The position numbers were made by a program, and so were the translations under genes. From positions 1,984,001 to 2,048,000 of the forward strand of contig NZ_JALJZT010000002.1 of assembly GCF_024171405.1 (NCBI RefSeq): a stretch of 64,000 nucleotides of DNA, read 5' to 3'. This document shows positions 55,279 through 64,000 of the stretch, one piece after another; the stretch's first letter is position 1, and the number at the start of each line of letters is the position of its first letter. The notes beneath the pieces were generated by a model. That model saw only the letters and a program-made list of their open reading frames with translations. It was not told the DNA's origin and searched no databases. This DNA is from Qipengyuania citrea (GTDB lineage Bacteria; Pseudomonadota; Alphaproteobacteria; Sphingomonadales; Sphingomonadaceae).

Positions 55279-56478
55279 TCAAGCGGCGTTTTCACCGCGC
55301 AGCCTGGTTGCCAGCAGGAGCGTTGCCAGCGCGGCGAGCCCGGCAAGAACCCAGAAGAGCCCGCTGAAACCGAACACCGGGACCATGGCCAGCGTCAGCC
55401 ATGGCATGATCAGGCTGGGCACCGTGTTGGTGAGGTTGAAAAAGCCGAGATCGCGGCCGCGCCGTGCAGGTTTGGGAAGAAACCTCAGCGTCTGGCTGGA
55501 ATGCAGCGCCAGGAATACGCTGGTCGACAAGCCGAAGACGACATAGCCGAAAAGCGCCCCGGCAAGCCCTCCTGACAGGGCCATGATGGCAAGACCGATG
55601 CTGCCGATCCCCGAACCCAGCACCAGCGGCAGGATCGGACGGCTGCGGATATCGGACCAGCGGCCGGCAAGCAGGGCCAGCGGCACCGACAGGCCGAGCA
55701 CGAGCGCGAAGATCCGCGCAGTGTCACTATCGCCGAAATCCGGCTCGATCCCCGATATCCACACCAGCAGATAGGCGAACATGGTCGCTTCGGCGATCTG
55801 GACGAGCAGCCGGGCGAGCCACATCCGGGCGACCATGTCGCGGGCCGCCCGGCGATGCCCATGCGGGCTTGCCGGCTTGTCCGCTATCAGATGCGGCATC
55901 GCCCGCGGACGGCCGAACACCACCACCGGCAGCACCATCACCACGACCAGTCCCGCGACGAGGCCAAGGCGCAGGTCCGGTCCGGCCAGCCCCGGGATGG
56001 TCACGAAGGCCCCCGACAGCGCACCCAGCGTCGGCGCGAAGGCCAGCAGGCCGCCGAGAAAGCCTTTCTGATTGTCGGGCACGACATCCCCGGCCCAGGC
56101 CGCCAGCGGCGCGAGCATCATGTTCACCGCCAATTGCCACGCGACGATCGCGATCAGCAGCTGGGTCCGGTCCTGCGCAAGGGGCACGCACAGCAACAGC
56201 AGGCTCGACGAGAGCATCCCGGCGACGATCCACGGTTTGCGCCGCCGCGTCACATCGCTCAGCCAGCCGAAGCCGATATTGGCACAACTCGCGGCAATCG
56301 CCCCGGCGAAGGCGGCGTAAGCCAGCAGATCGATCGTGCCCGCGCTGGCCATGTCGCTGGCCCTGAGGGGAAGCAGCAGGGTGAGGAATGGAACGTAGGA
56401 TACCGCGCCGCCGGCTACCGCGAGCGCATAAAGCCACAGGAATCGGCGCGATTGGGTTATGCCCGCGTCCCGGCTCAA
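55279..56478 (-). CDS. Major facilitator transporter
   Basis: 399 residues, about 12 membrane segments. Typical MFS features are the A-like loop GWLSDVTRRRKPWIV, LAAWAGDVVPDNQKG and GRWSDIRSRP. TTG 56478 overlaps the LacI stop by four bases (TTGA); no ATG gives an equally good start. It probably takes up sugars released by the GH3 enzyme (inference). Confidence 0.82.
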   Translation of the reverse strand: MSRDAGITQSRRFLWLYALAVAGGAVSYVPFLTLLLPLRASDMASAGTIDLLAYAAFAGAIAASCANIGFGWLSDVTRRRKPWIVAGMLSSSLLLLCVPLAQDRTQLLIAIVAWQLAVNMMLAPLAAWAGDVVPDNQKGFLGGLLAFAPTLGALSGAFVTIPGLAGPDLRLGLVAGLVVVMVLPVVVFGRPRAMPHLIADKPASPHGHRRAARDMVARMWLARLLVQIAEATMFAYLLVWISGIEPDFGDSDTARIFALVLGLSVPLALLAGRWSDIRSRPILPLVLGSGIGSIGLAIMALSGGLAGALFGYVVFGLSTSVFLALHSSQTLRFLPKPARRGRDLGFFNLTNTVPSLIMPWLTLAMVPVFGFSGLFWVLAGLAALATLLLATRLRGENAA

Positions 56479-57536
56479 GTGCGGGAACGCGTGGGCGCGC
56501 GGGCCGTGGAGGCACGGACGATCAGCTCGCCTTCGATTACCACCGGCGCCTGGGGCGCGCCATGTTTCTTGAAATCGATCAGCAATTCGACCGCCCGTGC
56601 GGCAGTGCGCGCAATCGGCTGGTCGACGGCAGTGAGCGACGGCGTGGCGAAGCGCACGATGGGTGTGTTGTCGAAACTGACGATCGACAGATCGCGCGGG
56701 ACGTGGAGGCCGCGTTCCTTGGCCACATCGAGCGCTGCCAGAGCCATTTGGTCGCTGCTGGCGATGATCGCCGTCGGGGGATTTTCGCGGTCGAGCAAAG
56801 CCTGCGCTGCGGCAAGCCCGCTTTCGAAGCCGAAATCGCCCTGTTCGAGCAGGTCTTCGCAATCGAGCTCGGCATTCCCCATCGCTTCGCGCCAGCCATC
56901 GGTGCGCCAGCCCGCCAGGCTGTATTCGTCCGGCCCCGCGATAAAGCCGATGCGCATGTGCCCCAGTTCGATAAGGTGGTCGGTGGCTTTGCCCGCGAGC
57001 AGCTCGTCGCCCATGGTCATGGCGATACCCGGACCGTCCTCCTTCGAGCCGATGCGCGCAAACGGAATGCCGTTTTCGGCCAGCAATCCGGTAATCTGCG
57101 GATTTTCCGAATGCGGCGGTGTGACGATGACGCCGTCGGGCTGCAAAGCCGCGATCGCCGCGCCGAGTTCGCGCTCCACATGGTCGCTATGCGTATCGAT
57201 CAGTTCGAAGATCATCCGGTAGCCGCGTTCGGCGGCGGTCAGCATGCCGCCGAGCAGCATCTGGTCGACCCAGTCGCGGCCATCGCGGGCTCGCCAATCG
57301 GCAATCGTGCGGTCGCGGTCGTTGATCGCCAGGATCAGGTAGGACCGCGATCCGCTCATCCGCTGCGCCGCGATCGAGGGGACATATCCCAGCTTGTCGA
57401 TGCTCGCCTGAACGCGCTCCTTCATGGCCGGGCGTACGTTCGGTTCCTTGTTGATGACGCGGCTGACCGTCTGCAGGGAAACCCCCGCATCGGCTGCGAC
57501 GTGCTTGATGGTCACTGACTGGCGCCGCCGGCCCAT
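56475..57536 (-). CDS. LacI-family sugar regulator
   Basis: 353 residues: helix-turn-helix at about 8-30 (VTIKHVAADAGVSLQTVSRVINKEPNVRPAMKE is longer; key residues are the V-S-L-Q-T-V-S-R-V-I motif) and hinge LGYVPSIAAQRMSG, then a periplasmic-binding-type effector domain (SSDQMALAALDVAKERG, SIVSFDNTP). Its gene stands between halogenase-like gene 1 and the transporter/GH3 genes, so a locus-wide role is likely. Confidence 0.94.
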   Translation of the reverse strand: MGRRRQSVTIKHVAADAGVSLQTVSRVINKEPNVRPAMKERVQASIDKLGYVPSIAAQRMSGSRSYLILAINDRDRTIADWRARDGRDWVDQMLLGGMLTAAERGYRMIFELIDTHSDHVERELGAAIAALQPDGVIVTPPHSENPQITGLLAENGIPFARIGSKEDGPGIAMTMGDELLAGKATDHLIELGHMRIGFIAGPDEYSLAGWRTDGWREAMGNAELDCEDLLEQGDFGFESGLAAAQALLDRENPPTAIIASSDQMALAALDVAKERGLHVPRDLSIVSFDNTPIVRFATPSLTAVDQPIARTAARAVELLIDFKKHGAPQAPVVIEGELIVRASTARAPTRSRT

Positions 57537-57601
57537 GGAATAGCTAACCCCCCGAAACTCAGACCGTGCTAATACGAACCGGCCGGGCATTGAACCCCGG
57601 T

Positions 57602-59104
57602 CTAGGCTGCCTGGGCGGTTTTTGCCCCGCAGTATTGCGCGACATAGGCATGGTGGTCGGGCAGGTTCGCAACCGTGCGGGCCACTTTCTCGCGCAGCGT
57701 CTGGAGGAAATGCGCCAGCTCTTCGTCGGTCATCTTCTTGGCGACCGGGTGGAAGGCGCGCGGCATGATCCCCTGACCCAGCATGACCTGGATCCAGCTG
57801 TTCTCGACGAACAGTTCCTCGTTCTTGCGGAACACGCGCCCGGTTTCGCGGAACAGTTCGATCTTCTGGGTCAGACTGTCGGGAATATCCATCGTCGCGC
57901 ACTGACGCCAGAACGGGCTGTCGCGCCGCTCGGTGGCCTTGTAGTGCAGGATCAGGAAGTCGCGGACCTGGATCATGTCGGTCAGCTGCTGGTCGTTGAA
58001 TTCGGCAATGTCGCGCTCGCTCACATCGCCTGCCGGCATCATCCGCAACAGCCGGATGACCGCCCGCTGGATCAGGTGGATGCTCGTCGATTCGAGCGGT
58101 TCCAGGAAGCCGGACGACAGGCCGATGGCAATGCAGTTGCGGTGCCATTGCTTGCGCCGTGCGCCGGTGGTGAAGGGGATTGCGCGCGGTTCGCTGATCG
58201 GCTTGCCGTCGAGCGTCGACATCAGGCGATCATGCGCGGCGTCCTGCGACAGGTAGCGGCTGCAATAGACAATGCCGTTTCCGCCCCGGTGCTGCAGCGG
58301 AATGCGCCATTGCCATCCCGCATCATGCGCGATCGCGCGGGTGTAGGGCACCGGGGGGCCGGCCAGTTCGGTCTGCACCGCGATCGCGCTGTCGCAGGGC
58401 AGATAATGCGACCAGTCGTCATAGCCGACATGCAGCGCGCCTTCGATCAGCAACGCGCGGAACCCGGTGCAATCGACGAACAGATCGCCTTCGAGGCGAG
58501 TCCCGTCCTCCAGGCCGATCGCCGCGATATTACCCGTCTCGCCATCGATATCGACCTTGCCAATCTTGCCCTCGACGCGCTTCGCCCCGGCCTGTTCGGC
58601 GATGCGGCGCAGATAGGCGGCATATGCGGTCGCGTTCAGGTGATAGGCGTAGTTGAGGCCGTTTTCGGGCAGATGGGCGAATTTCTTGGCGTAGGCGGCG
58701 ACAAGCTCGAGGCAATATTCGTCGTAACTGACCGTATGGCCGCGTTCGCGCCCTTCGGCCCAGAAATGCTGGAAGCCGGCCGACCAGTGGTCGCGCCCGG
58801 TGTTGCCGAAAGAATGGAAGTATTTCTCGCCGTCGCGTTTCCAGTTCTCGAATTCGATGCCGAGTTTGAAGGTGGCCTGCGTTTCCCGCATGAAATCGGC
58901 CTCGCTTATGCCGATCAGGCGGTTGAACAGCACCAGCGGAGGGATGGTAGCCTCGCCGACCCCGACGGTGCCGATGGCATCGCTTTCGACCAGCGTCAGA
59001 TCGATCGCATCGCCCATGGTGTGGGCGATGGCCGCGGCAGCCATCCAGCCCGCGGTGCCGCCGCCGGCCACGACGATGCGCCGGGGTTTGAAATCGCTTC
59101 TCAT
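57602..59104 (-). CDS. Tryptophan-halogenase-like flavoprotein 1
   Basis: 500 residues. FAD motif GGGTAGW (14-20), active-site Lys80 in TFKLGIEF, the halogenase signature Trp264-Gln-Trp266-Arg-Ile268-Pro269, and Glu338 in FLEPLEST. All elements of flavin-dependent halogenases are present, so hypohalite chemistry is possible, but the substrate is unknown; homologues near TonB receptors have not been tied to small-molecule clusters. ATG overlaps the cupin gene stop by four bases. The frame's extra 99 N-terminal residues are spurious. Confidence 0.93.
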   Translation of the reverse strand: MRSDFKPRRIVVAGGGTAGWMAAAAIAHTMGDAIDLTLVESDAIGTVGVGEATIPPLVLFNRLIGISEADFMRETQATFKLGIEFENWKRDGEKYFHSFGNTGRDHWSAGFQHFWAEGRERGHTVSYDEYCLELVAAYAKKFAHLPENGLNYAYHLNATAYAAYLRRIAEQAGAKRVEGKIGKVDIDGETGNIAAIGLEDGTRLEGDLFVDCTGFRALLIEGALHVGYDDWSHYLPCDSAIAVQTELAGPPVPYTRAIAHDAGWQWRIPLQHRGGNGIVYCSRYLSQDAAHDRLMSTLDGKPISEPRAIPFTTGARRKQWHRNCIAIGLSSGFLEPLESTSIHLIQRAVIRLLRMMPAGDVSERDIAEFNDQQLTDMIQVRDFLILHYKATERRDSPFWRQCATMDIPDSLTQKIELFRETGRVFRKNEELFVENSWIQVMLGQGIMPRAFHPVAKKMTDEELAHFLQTLREKVARTVANLPDHHAYVAQYCGAKTAQAA

Positions 59105-60132
59105 CGGTTCAGTGTCCTCAGCAGGAAGGTGCGAATGCGGCTGGCGGTTTCGGCGGTAAGCGGCGCGAGTATGCCGCGCGCCGGTTCGGGAATATGCTCG
59201 GCCACCTCGGGCGGGTTCTCGAACACGTAGTGATCGAACAGCTGCCGCCAGAAGGCCCGCTCCTCCTGCGGCAGATCGCGCAGCGCCCATATCGCGTGGT
59301 TGAGCGCGTCCTGGGGCTGCCCCAGAAAACCCGGCGTGTCGCGCCACCAGTAATTCACCAGGACATTGAAGACCTCCAGCCCTTCGACATGGTGCCACCA
59401 CATCGACGGGATGTAGATCGCATCGCCCGGCTCGAGTTCGGCGATCCGGGCATGCGCCAGCGCCTCGGCGAAACGGGGGAATGCTGCCAGGTCCGGATCG
59501 TGGAAGTCGACCAGACTGACCGCGCGGCCCGCGGGCGTGTTTTCCAGCGGACCGATATAGAGATTGCGGAACTGTTCGGGCGGGAACACCGTGAAGCGCC
59601 GCCGGCCGACGGCGCAGCAGGCGAGATTGCGCGGAAAATCATTATGCGCCGCGACGCGCGTATCCGTGCCGATCCAGATGCTTTCGCGCGGACCGCGGTC
59701 GCGGACCGGGGAGGGGTTTTCATCGGCCAGGCCGTCGAAGAACAGCTTCATATCGACCGAGGTGAGGTAGATTGCCGGCGCGTCCGCGCGGCCTTCATTG
59801 TCGTCGAAGCCGCGGAAGATATCCGCCAGTTTCCCGCGCGCCTGGCGGAAATTCATGGCGAAATCGTCTTCGTAGAACAGCCGGCCGTCGCGCCCCGGCT
59901 GGCCGATCGTCACTTCGAACGGCACGGGATGCGCCTTGTCCAGCAGGTAGGACCGGGCCGCGCGGGGCGAATCGCGGCCAGCCGCAACCAGTGGCCAGTC
60001 GTTCACCAGGCCGCGCACCACGAATGGCGCGCTGGCCTCGTCGAGCAGCGCCGAAAGCGCGGCAAAATCCGCAGCCTCGCGCACTTCGACCGGTTTCATC
60101 TGCGCGAAGATCGAAGGATCGGCTTCAGCCAC
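59101..60132 (-). CDS. Cupin/JmjC-like oxygenase
   Basis: 343 residues. Iron site His163-Asn-Asp165 (VAAHNDFPRNLACCAVGRRRF) and a distal His at 247 or 248 (IPSMWWHHVEGL), as in 2-oxoglutarate hydroxylases of the FIH/cupin_8 type. Such enzymes hydroxylate amino-acid side chains. It overlaps SapC by eight bases and the halogenase by four, so the four proteins are made together. Confidence 0.9.
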   Translation of the reverse strand: MAEADPSIFAQMKPVEVREAADFAALSALLDEASAPFVVRGLVNDWPLVAAGRDSPRAARSYLLDKAHPVPFEVTIGQPGRDGRLFYEDDFAMNFRQARGKLADIFRGFDDNEGRADAPAIYLTSVDMKLFFDGLADENPSPVRDRGPRESIWIGTDTRVAAHNDFPRNLACCAVGRRRFTVFPPEQFRNLYIGPLENTPAGRAVSLVDFHDPDLAAFPRFAEALAHARIAELEPGDAIYIPSMWWHHVEGLEVFNVLVNYWWRDTPGFLGQPQDALNHAIWALRDLPQEERAFWRQLFDHYVFENPPEVAEHIPEPARGILAPLTAETASRIRTFLLRTLNR

Positions 60133-60844
60133 GGGCCTCCCGCCTGTTCTTGCGCTCGACCAGCTCGCTAAGGTTCGACAGCGACGCCACCGCCATGAAG
60201 ATCGGCATCAGGTGGCCGTCGGCGTGAAGCGCGCCAAGCGCATCGCCGTCGAGTTGCTGCAGCTTGTCTTCATTGATCATGTGGAAGCCGACGAGCGTGT
60301 TCTTGGCGCCATTCGCCAGCGTAACCTCGAAGCTGAACGGTTCGAGCAATTCGTACCGTTCGAGCGCCGCGATAAACGCGGCGCTGTCTTCATAGCCGAC
60401 ATGCAAATCGCCCAGCTGCGCCGAGATCTGTTCCACGTAAGGCGTCGGCCGGCCGAGTTCGTCGAACAGCCGTATGCCTTCGCCATCGGCCGAAATGCGC
60501 GGGTGATCCATATCGATATGGACGGTGGGCTCGTGGCTTTCATCTACCGGGCGCCCGACGAGGAACGGCTGGATCGCCATCGACAGCGGCCGATAGGCGG
60601 CATCCCATTCGCTGCCTTCGAGAAACAGGTTTTCGCCGTTCTCGAACCCGAGCAGGGCAAGCGCATTGAACCGCCCGCCATCGTTATCTCGCCGAAAGAC
60701 GATCGGGTAATGGACTTGGACTTGCCGGAATTCATTCGGAACGACGAGCGCGGCCATGGCGGCATCGCCGAACTGCGCGCCAGCACCGGTATGCACGCGC
60801 AGCGCGGCATGGTCCGAATTGTTGAGGGTTTGGTGATTGCTCAT
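60125..60844 (-). CDS. SapC family protein
   Basis: 239 residues of the SapC family (named after a Campylobacter S-layer secretion gene), recognised from VVPNEFRQVQVHYPIVFRRD, FLVGRPVDES and the C-terminal HMINEDKLQQLDGDALGAL. Its biochemical role is unknown. It starts two bases after the halogenase 2 stop. Homologues recur in TonB-receptor / halogenase clusters. Confidence 0.88.
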   Translation of the reverse strand: MSNHQTLNNSDHAALRVHTGAGAQFGDAAMAALVVPNEFRQVQVHYPIVFRRDNDGGRFNALALLGFENGENLFLEGSEWDAAYRPLSMAIQPFLVGRPVDESHEPTVHIDMDHPRISADGEGIRLFDELGRPTPYVEQISAQLGDLHVGYEDSAAFIAALERYELLEPFSFEVTLANGAKNTLVGFHMINEDKLQQLDGDALGALHADGHLMPIFMAVASLSNLSELVERKNRREARG

Positions 60845-60846
60845 GG

Positions 60847-62397
60847 TCAGGCGATTGCTCCCTGCGCGCCGCGGTCGGCCTCGGCCGCGCGCAATGTATC
60901 GAGATAGGTTCGGTTGGACGGCAGCGCAGCGGCGAGCGCGCGGCTGCGTTCGGACACTTCGGCAAGCCGGCGCAGCGCATCGGGTTCGGGCGCCGGCCGC
61001 GCGGCGCTGGGCAGGGGAAAGCCCATTCCGTACAGGACATATTGCTGGCTGAAGGCGGAAAAGATCTCGTCCACCTGGGGGAAGTCCGCCGCGGAAGGCG
61101 GGTGATCGCGCCAGAGTTCGAGTTGGCCTGCGAGCGTCTCCGGGATCGTGGCTGGATCGCGCTGCGCCTGCCAATAGGGTTCGCCGCGCTTGCTGAGCAC
61201 GTAGTGCAGCTTGAGGAAGTCAACGATCCGGTCCCAGCGATAGCGGAACAGGGCGTTGAACCGGTCCGCCAGCCTCGGCAGCGCCGAGCGGCTGTGCGGA
61301 TAGGCATCGGCAAGCGCTTTGAGCGACAATTCGATCAGCACGATGGCCGATGCTTCGAGCGGTTCGATGAAACCGGCGGACAGGCCTACGGCAAGACAGT
61401 TGCCGCGCCAGAACTGTTCGCGATGGCCGGTCGCAAACTGCAGCTTCCGCGGCGCGAGTGCCCCCGGATCGGCGCCCGGCACCTTGGCCGTGATATAGTC
61501 TGCGAGGATCGCCTCGGCGTCTTCGTCGGACAGGAAGCGCGAGGAATACACGCAGCCGATACCGCGGCGCGTGGGCAGGCCGATATCCCACAGCCAGCCC
61601 GCCTTGTGCGCGGTGCCAACCGTCTGCGATGCGATGGCGCTGCCGGGCGCGACGGGAACCTGCATGGCCAGCGCGCGATCGTTGAACGACACATCCGACC
61701 GGTCGCGCCATCCAACGCCAAGCTCATCGCCGATCAGCCGGGCTGCCATGCCGGTGCAGTCGATAAAGAAATCGCCTTCCACCGTATCGCCGCCGCGCAG
61801 CAGGAGTTTGGCAAGGAGGCCGTCTTCGCCGCGTTCGACGCCGGTTACATGGGCGCGAACGTGCTTCACGCCCAGATGGGCAGTACCATGCTCGGCAAGC
61901 AGCGCCCCCAGCTTGCCTGCATCGAGATGGTAGCCGTAATTGAGCGCGCCCGTAAAAGCCGGCATGGCACGCTGGCGCGGCGCCAGGTCGCGATCGCAAA
62001 CCGCGATCTGCGGCGTGACGGCCCCGGCAAAGGAAGCCGCCTTCCCCTGCTGCGCGGACCAGGCGGAAAGGATGCCCGCCATCGGCGCGGAAGCGGGCGG
62101 GGTGAAGGGATGATAATAGCTGTCATCGGCCGACCCATCCACCCAGCCATCGAACCGCGATCCCTGCTTGAACGACGCATCGCAAGCGCTGAGGAAACGG
62201 GCTTCGTCGATCCCGATCGTCGCGAGCGTCTCGCGCAGTGTCGGCCAGCTGCCTTCACCGATGCCGATGGTCGGGATATCGGGCGCCTCGACGAGTGTCA
62301 CGTCGAGCTCGGGCCGCCGTGCCGCCAGCAGGCACGCGGATAGCCAGCCGGCCGTGCCCCCGCCCACGATCACCAATCTGTTGAACTCGGACCTCAT
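60847..62397 (-). CDS. Tryptophan-halogenase-like flavoprotein 2
   Basis: 516 residues. GGGTAGW (12-18), Lys77 in SFKQGSRF and Glu348 in FIEPLEAS are kept, but the signature reads Trp268-Leu-Trp270-Asp-Ile272-Gly273, with Gly instead of Pro. ATG 62397 gives MRSEF, parallel to the first enzyme; ATG 62412 is possible. It shares only the fold outline with enzyme 1. First gene of the four-gene unit, after the receptor terminator. Confidence 0.92.
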   Translation of the reverse strand: MRSEFNRLVIVGGGTAGWLSACLLAARRPELDVTLVEAPDIPTIGIGEGSWPTLRETLATIGIDEARFLSACDASFKQGSRFDGWVDGSADDSYYHPFTPPASAPMAGILSAWSAQQGKAASFAGAVTPQIAVCDRDLAPRQRAMPAFTGALNYGYHLDAGKLGALLAEHGTAHLGVKHVRAHVTGVERGEDGLLAKLLLRGGDTVEGDFFIDCTGMAARLIGDELGVGWRDRSDVSFNDRALAMQVPVAPGSAIASQTVGTAHKAGWLWDIGLPTRRGIGCVYSSRFLSDEDAEAILADYITAKVPGADPGALAPRKLQFATGHREQFWRGNCLAVGLSAGFIEPLEASAIVLIELSLKALADAYPHSRSALPRLADRFNALFRYRWDRIVDFLKLHYVLSKRGEPYWQAQRDPATIPETLAGQLELWRDHPPSAADFPQVDEIFSAFSQQYVLYGMGFPLPSAARPAPEPDALRRLAEVSERSRALAAALPSNRTYLDTLRAAEADRGAQGAIA

Positions 62398-62438
62398 CGA
62401 TCGGACGTCCATACCCTCTCATCACGCAGGATACAAAA

Positions 62439-62468
62439 CGAGCCGCACTGCGCGGGCAGTGCGGCTCG
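62439..62468 (-). terminator. Terminator of the TonB-dependent receptor gene
   Basis: Perfect 13-base stem CGAGCCGCACTGC / GCAGTGCGGCTCG with a GCGG loop, followed on the minus strand by TTTTG. It is 41 bases past the receptor stop and separates it from the halogenase unit; read-through would let part of the transcription continue. Confidence 0.9.
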
Positions 62469-62509
62469 CTTGCCCGAATATCGGCCGGACCTGCGGGTCC
62501 GGATTGCAG

Positions 62510-64000
62510 TTACCAGGTAAAGCGGACGCCGCCGGCATAGCGGGCATAGCCCGGGGCGGCGAAGTACACTGCCTGGTCGGCACGCATGTGGCCCTTGCGG
62601 TCCGCATTGGTCACATTGATGCCCTCGGCGAAGACCGAGATGCCGTTGGCGAATTCGTAGCTCGCGCTGACATCGAACTGGCCGTACTCCTCGGTGAAGA
62701 ACGGATCGGTCCCGAAGCCCGACAGGAACTCGTCGCGCCAGTTGTAGGCGACACGCGCCTGGAACCCGCCCTTGTCGTAGTAGAGCACTGCATTGGCACT
62801 GTCGCTTACGCCGGTCACCGCGAACTGCGGCTCGGGGTCGAAGCCCGGACGCAGCAGCTCGTATTCGGTGTTCGAATTCACGATCGTGTAGTTCAGGATA
62901 ACGCCGAAGCCGCTGTCCCAGAAGCTGTGGGTGATCGCGAATTCCCAACCGGAAAGAGTCGCGCTCTGGTCACTGTTGCCCGGCTGGCTGATGTTGAAGA
63001 TCAGCAATGGATCGCCGGGCTGGGCAAGGATGCCGACCGGCATGCCGCCCGCATCATAGTCGACGGCGTCCGGATAGTTGGCAACGACGTAGTCGAGGAT
63101 CGAAGCGCCCGGATTGGCCGCGTCCGGAGCGAAGGGCGCATTGCTTCCCTGCCGCGCAACGGCCTCCCGGAAGATCGCGCCAGCGCTGGGATCGCGCAGG
63201 TCGAATGCCGAGGACTGACGGATCGAGTTGCCGATGAAGTTCGACACCTTCTTGTTGAAGTAGCCGACCGAGAGGTAACTGGCCGGGGCGTAGTACCACT
63301 CGGCCGACAGGTCGATGTTCTTCGACTTGTAGGGAAGCAGGCCCGGGTTGCCCGAGAAGCCGGTGCTGCCGCCACTGACGCGCGCCGGCGAATTGACCGT
63401 GAGACCACCGTCGAGGTTGTTGTAGGCCGGACGGGTGATGGTGTGGCTGTACGATGCGCGCAGCACCACGTCCTGGATCGGCGTCATGTCGAAATCGATC
63501 GCCGGGAGCCAGTTGTCGTAGCTGCCCTTGAGCGTCGTGAAGACCGTATCCGACGGGTTTGAATCGACAATCGCAATCTCGTTGAACGATACGAGCGATG
63601 CGCCGTCCGGCGACGGCACGAGGGCCGAACTCGAGACGTCGGTCGCCTCGTAGCGCAGGCCGAGGCGCAAATGAGCCTCGTCGGCCAGAATATCGAAGGC
63701 ATGGATGGTCTGGAGGTAGGGGGCGATCGTACGCTCATTGAGCAGGCGGTCGACAGTATACTCGGCCAGACAGCCCTCTCCGGTCGGGGTCCCGACCCAG
63801 GGAGTCGTACAGACGCCGATCTCGCGGTCCAGCAGGTCGATCAGCGAGACCGTGTCAACCTTGAAGTAGTTCGGAATGACCGCCGGATCTTCCGATCCTT
63901 CCATGCCTGCAAGGTCGTCCGGCAGGTCCTGCAGCGAGTACAGGCCGTCGGGCGTATCTTCTGCGCTCAGCGTGCCGCCCCAGCTATCGGTCTGAAGGAA
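62510..64000 (-). CDS. TonB-dependent receptor, C-terminal part
   Basis: 496 residues visible, open to the window edge; the N-terminal plug lies outside. Beta-barrel repeats and the closing ARYAGGVRFTW mark an outer-membrane receptor; KNIDLSAEWYYAPASYLSVGYFNKK and SYSHTITRPAYNNLDGG are typical of the Xanthomonas/Caulobacter-type receptor family often linked to glycan uptake. It is the upstream gene of the halogenase unit, from which it is separated by a hairpin. Confidence 0.93.
   Translation of the reverse strand, partial: FLQTDSWGGTLSAEDTPDGLYSLQDLPDDLAGMEGSEDPAVIPNYFKVDTVSLIDLLDREIGVCTTPWVGTPTGEGCLAEYTVDRLLNERTIAPYLQTIHAFDILADEAHLRLGLRYEATDVSSSALVPSPDGASLVSFNEIAIVDSNPSDTVFTTLKGSYDNWLPAIDFDMTPIQDVVLRASYSHTITRPAYNNLDGGLTVNSPARVSGGSTGFSGNPGLLPYKSKNIDLSAEWYYAPASYLSVGYFNKKVSNFIGNSIRQSSAFDLRDPSAGAIFREAVARQGSNAPFAPDAANPGASILDYVVANYPDAVDYDAGGMPVGILAQPGDPLLIFNISQPGNSDQSATLSGWEFAITHSFWDSGFGVILNYTIVNSNTEYELLRPGFDPEPQFAVTGVSDSANAVLYYDKGGFQARVAYNWRDEFLSGFGTDPFFTEEYGQFDVSASYEFANGISVFAEGINVTNADRKGHMRADQAVYFAAPGYARYAGGVRFTW

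Noticed and set aside
57602..59401. Longer version of halogenase-like gene 1 with 99 extra residues
   Set aside because: The extra part overlaps the cupin gene and is Arg/Ala-rich; homology starts at MRSDF as in the second copy.
62439..62468. Hairpin after the receptor as a small RNA or regulatory repeat
   Set aside because: Position, perfect stem and T-rich minus-strand tail are fully explained as an intrinsic terminator.

Overview
The window reads as chromosome of a GC-rich alphaproteobacterium, most likely a sphingomonad of the Erythrobacteraceae type. Pointers are the UrcA-family protein, an Rrf2-led SUF operon with a short SufD, DUF2093, MmcB with the alphaproteobacterial SOS box GTTC-N7-GTTC, a ThiS-ThiG fusion, LytTR-type two-component pairs, and a TonB-dependent receptor next to tryptophan-halogenase-like genes. 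Nearly all the DNA is coding. There is one tRNA and one gene broken by an in-frame stop, and I saw no insertion sequences, prophage genes, CRISPR array or rRNA. Genus and species cannot be fixed from the sequence alone. Layout, 1-17 kb: the 3' part of a class I fumarase, a LytS/LytTR two-component pair, urcA, a diacylglycerol-kinase-like protein and a phosphoesterase, the ribosomal pair rplM-rpsI, heme A synthase, a MerC protein, the fused thiS-thiG gene, a long-chain acyl-CoA ligase, and pyrD followed by a gamma-glutamyltransferase lipoprotein. A 360-base gap after pyrD holds a strong plus-strand terminator with no gene in front of it. Layout, 17-24 kb: one tightly coupled iron-sulfur assembly operon, Rrf2 regulator - sufB - DUF559 protein - sufC - sufD - sufS - sufT - sufA, with most junctions overlapping by 1-8 bases. 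The regulator has three cysteines and an inverted repeat just upstream. Layout, 24-48 kb: a gene split by one TAA codon, an EI24-domain protein and lipoprotein, an adenosine-kinase-like enzyme, a lower-GC TPR protein, purD and xseA diverging from a shared CATG, an M23 peptidase, rpmB, tadA, RNase T2, a tandem pair of related membrane proteins, nadC, a second LytS/LytTR pair, envelope-quality enzymes (DsbA-like, M48 peptidase), lipid-linked enzymes (App1-like, fatty-acid hydroxylase), a large acidic PAS protein, SOS-controlled mmcB and tRNA-Arg(CCG). Layout, 48-51 kb: a copper-resistance island. copA (multicopper oxidase) and copB are transcribed leftward. csoR is transcribed rightward, and a CsoR-type inverted repeat fills the spacer of the predicted copA promoter. 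Layout, 51-64 kb, the most interesting part: a leftward block consisting of a TonB-dependent receptor (incomplete at the window end), a tryptophan-halogenase-like flavoprotein, SapC, a JmjC/cupin-like oxygenase, a second halogenase-like flavoprotein, a LacI regulator, a major facilitator, a family 3 glycoside hydrolase lipoprotein and a FucP-like sugar permease. Two AACGTT-centred sites sit at the start of the hydrolase gene and look like operators for the LacI protein. The block combines glycan uptake and breakdown with four translationally coupled modifying enzymes whose substrate is not known.
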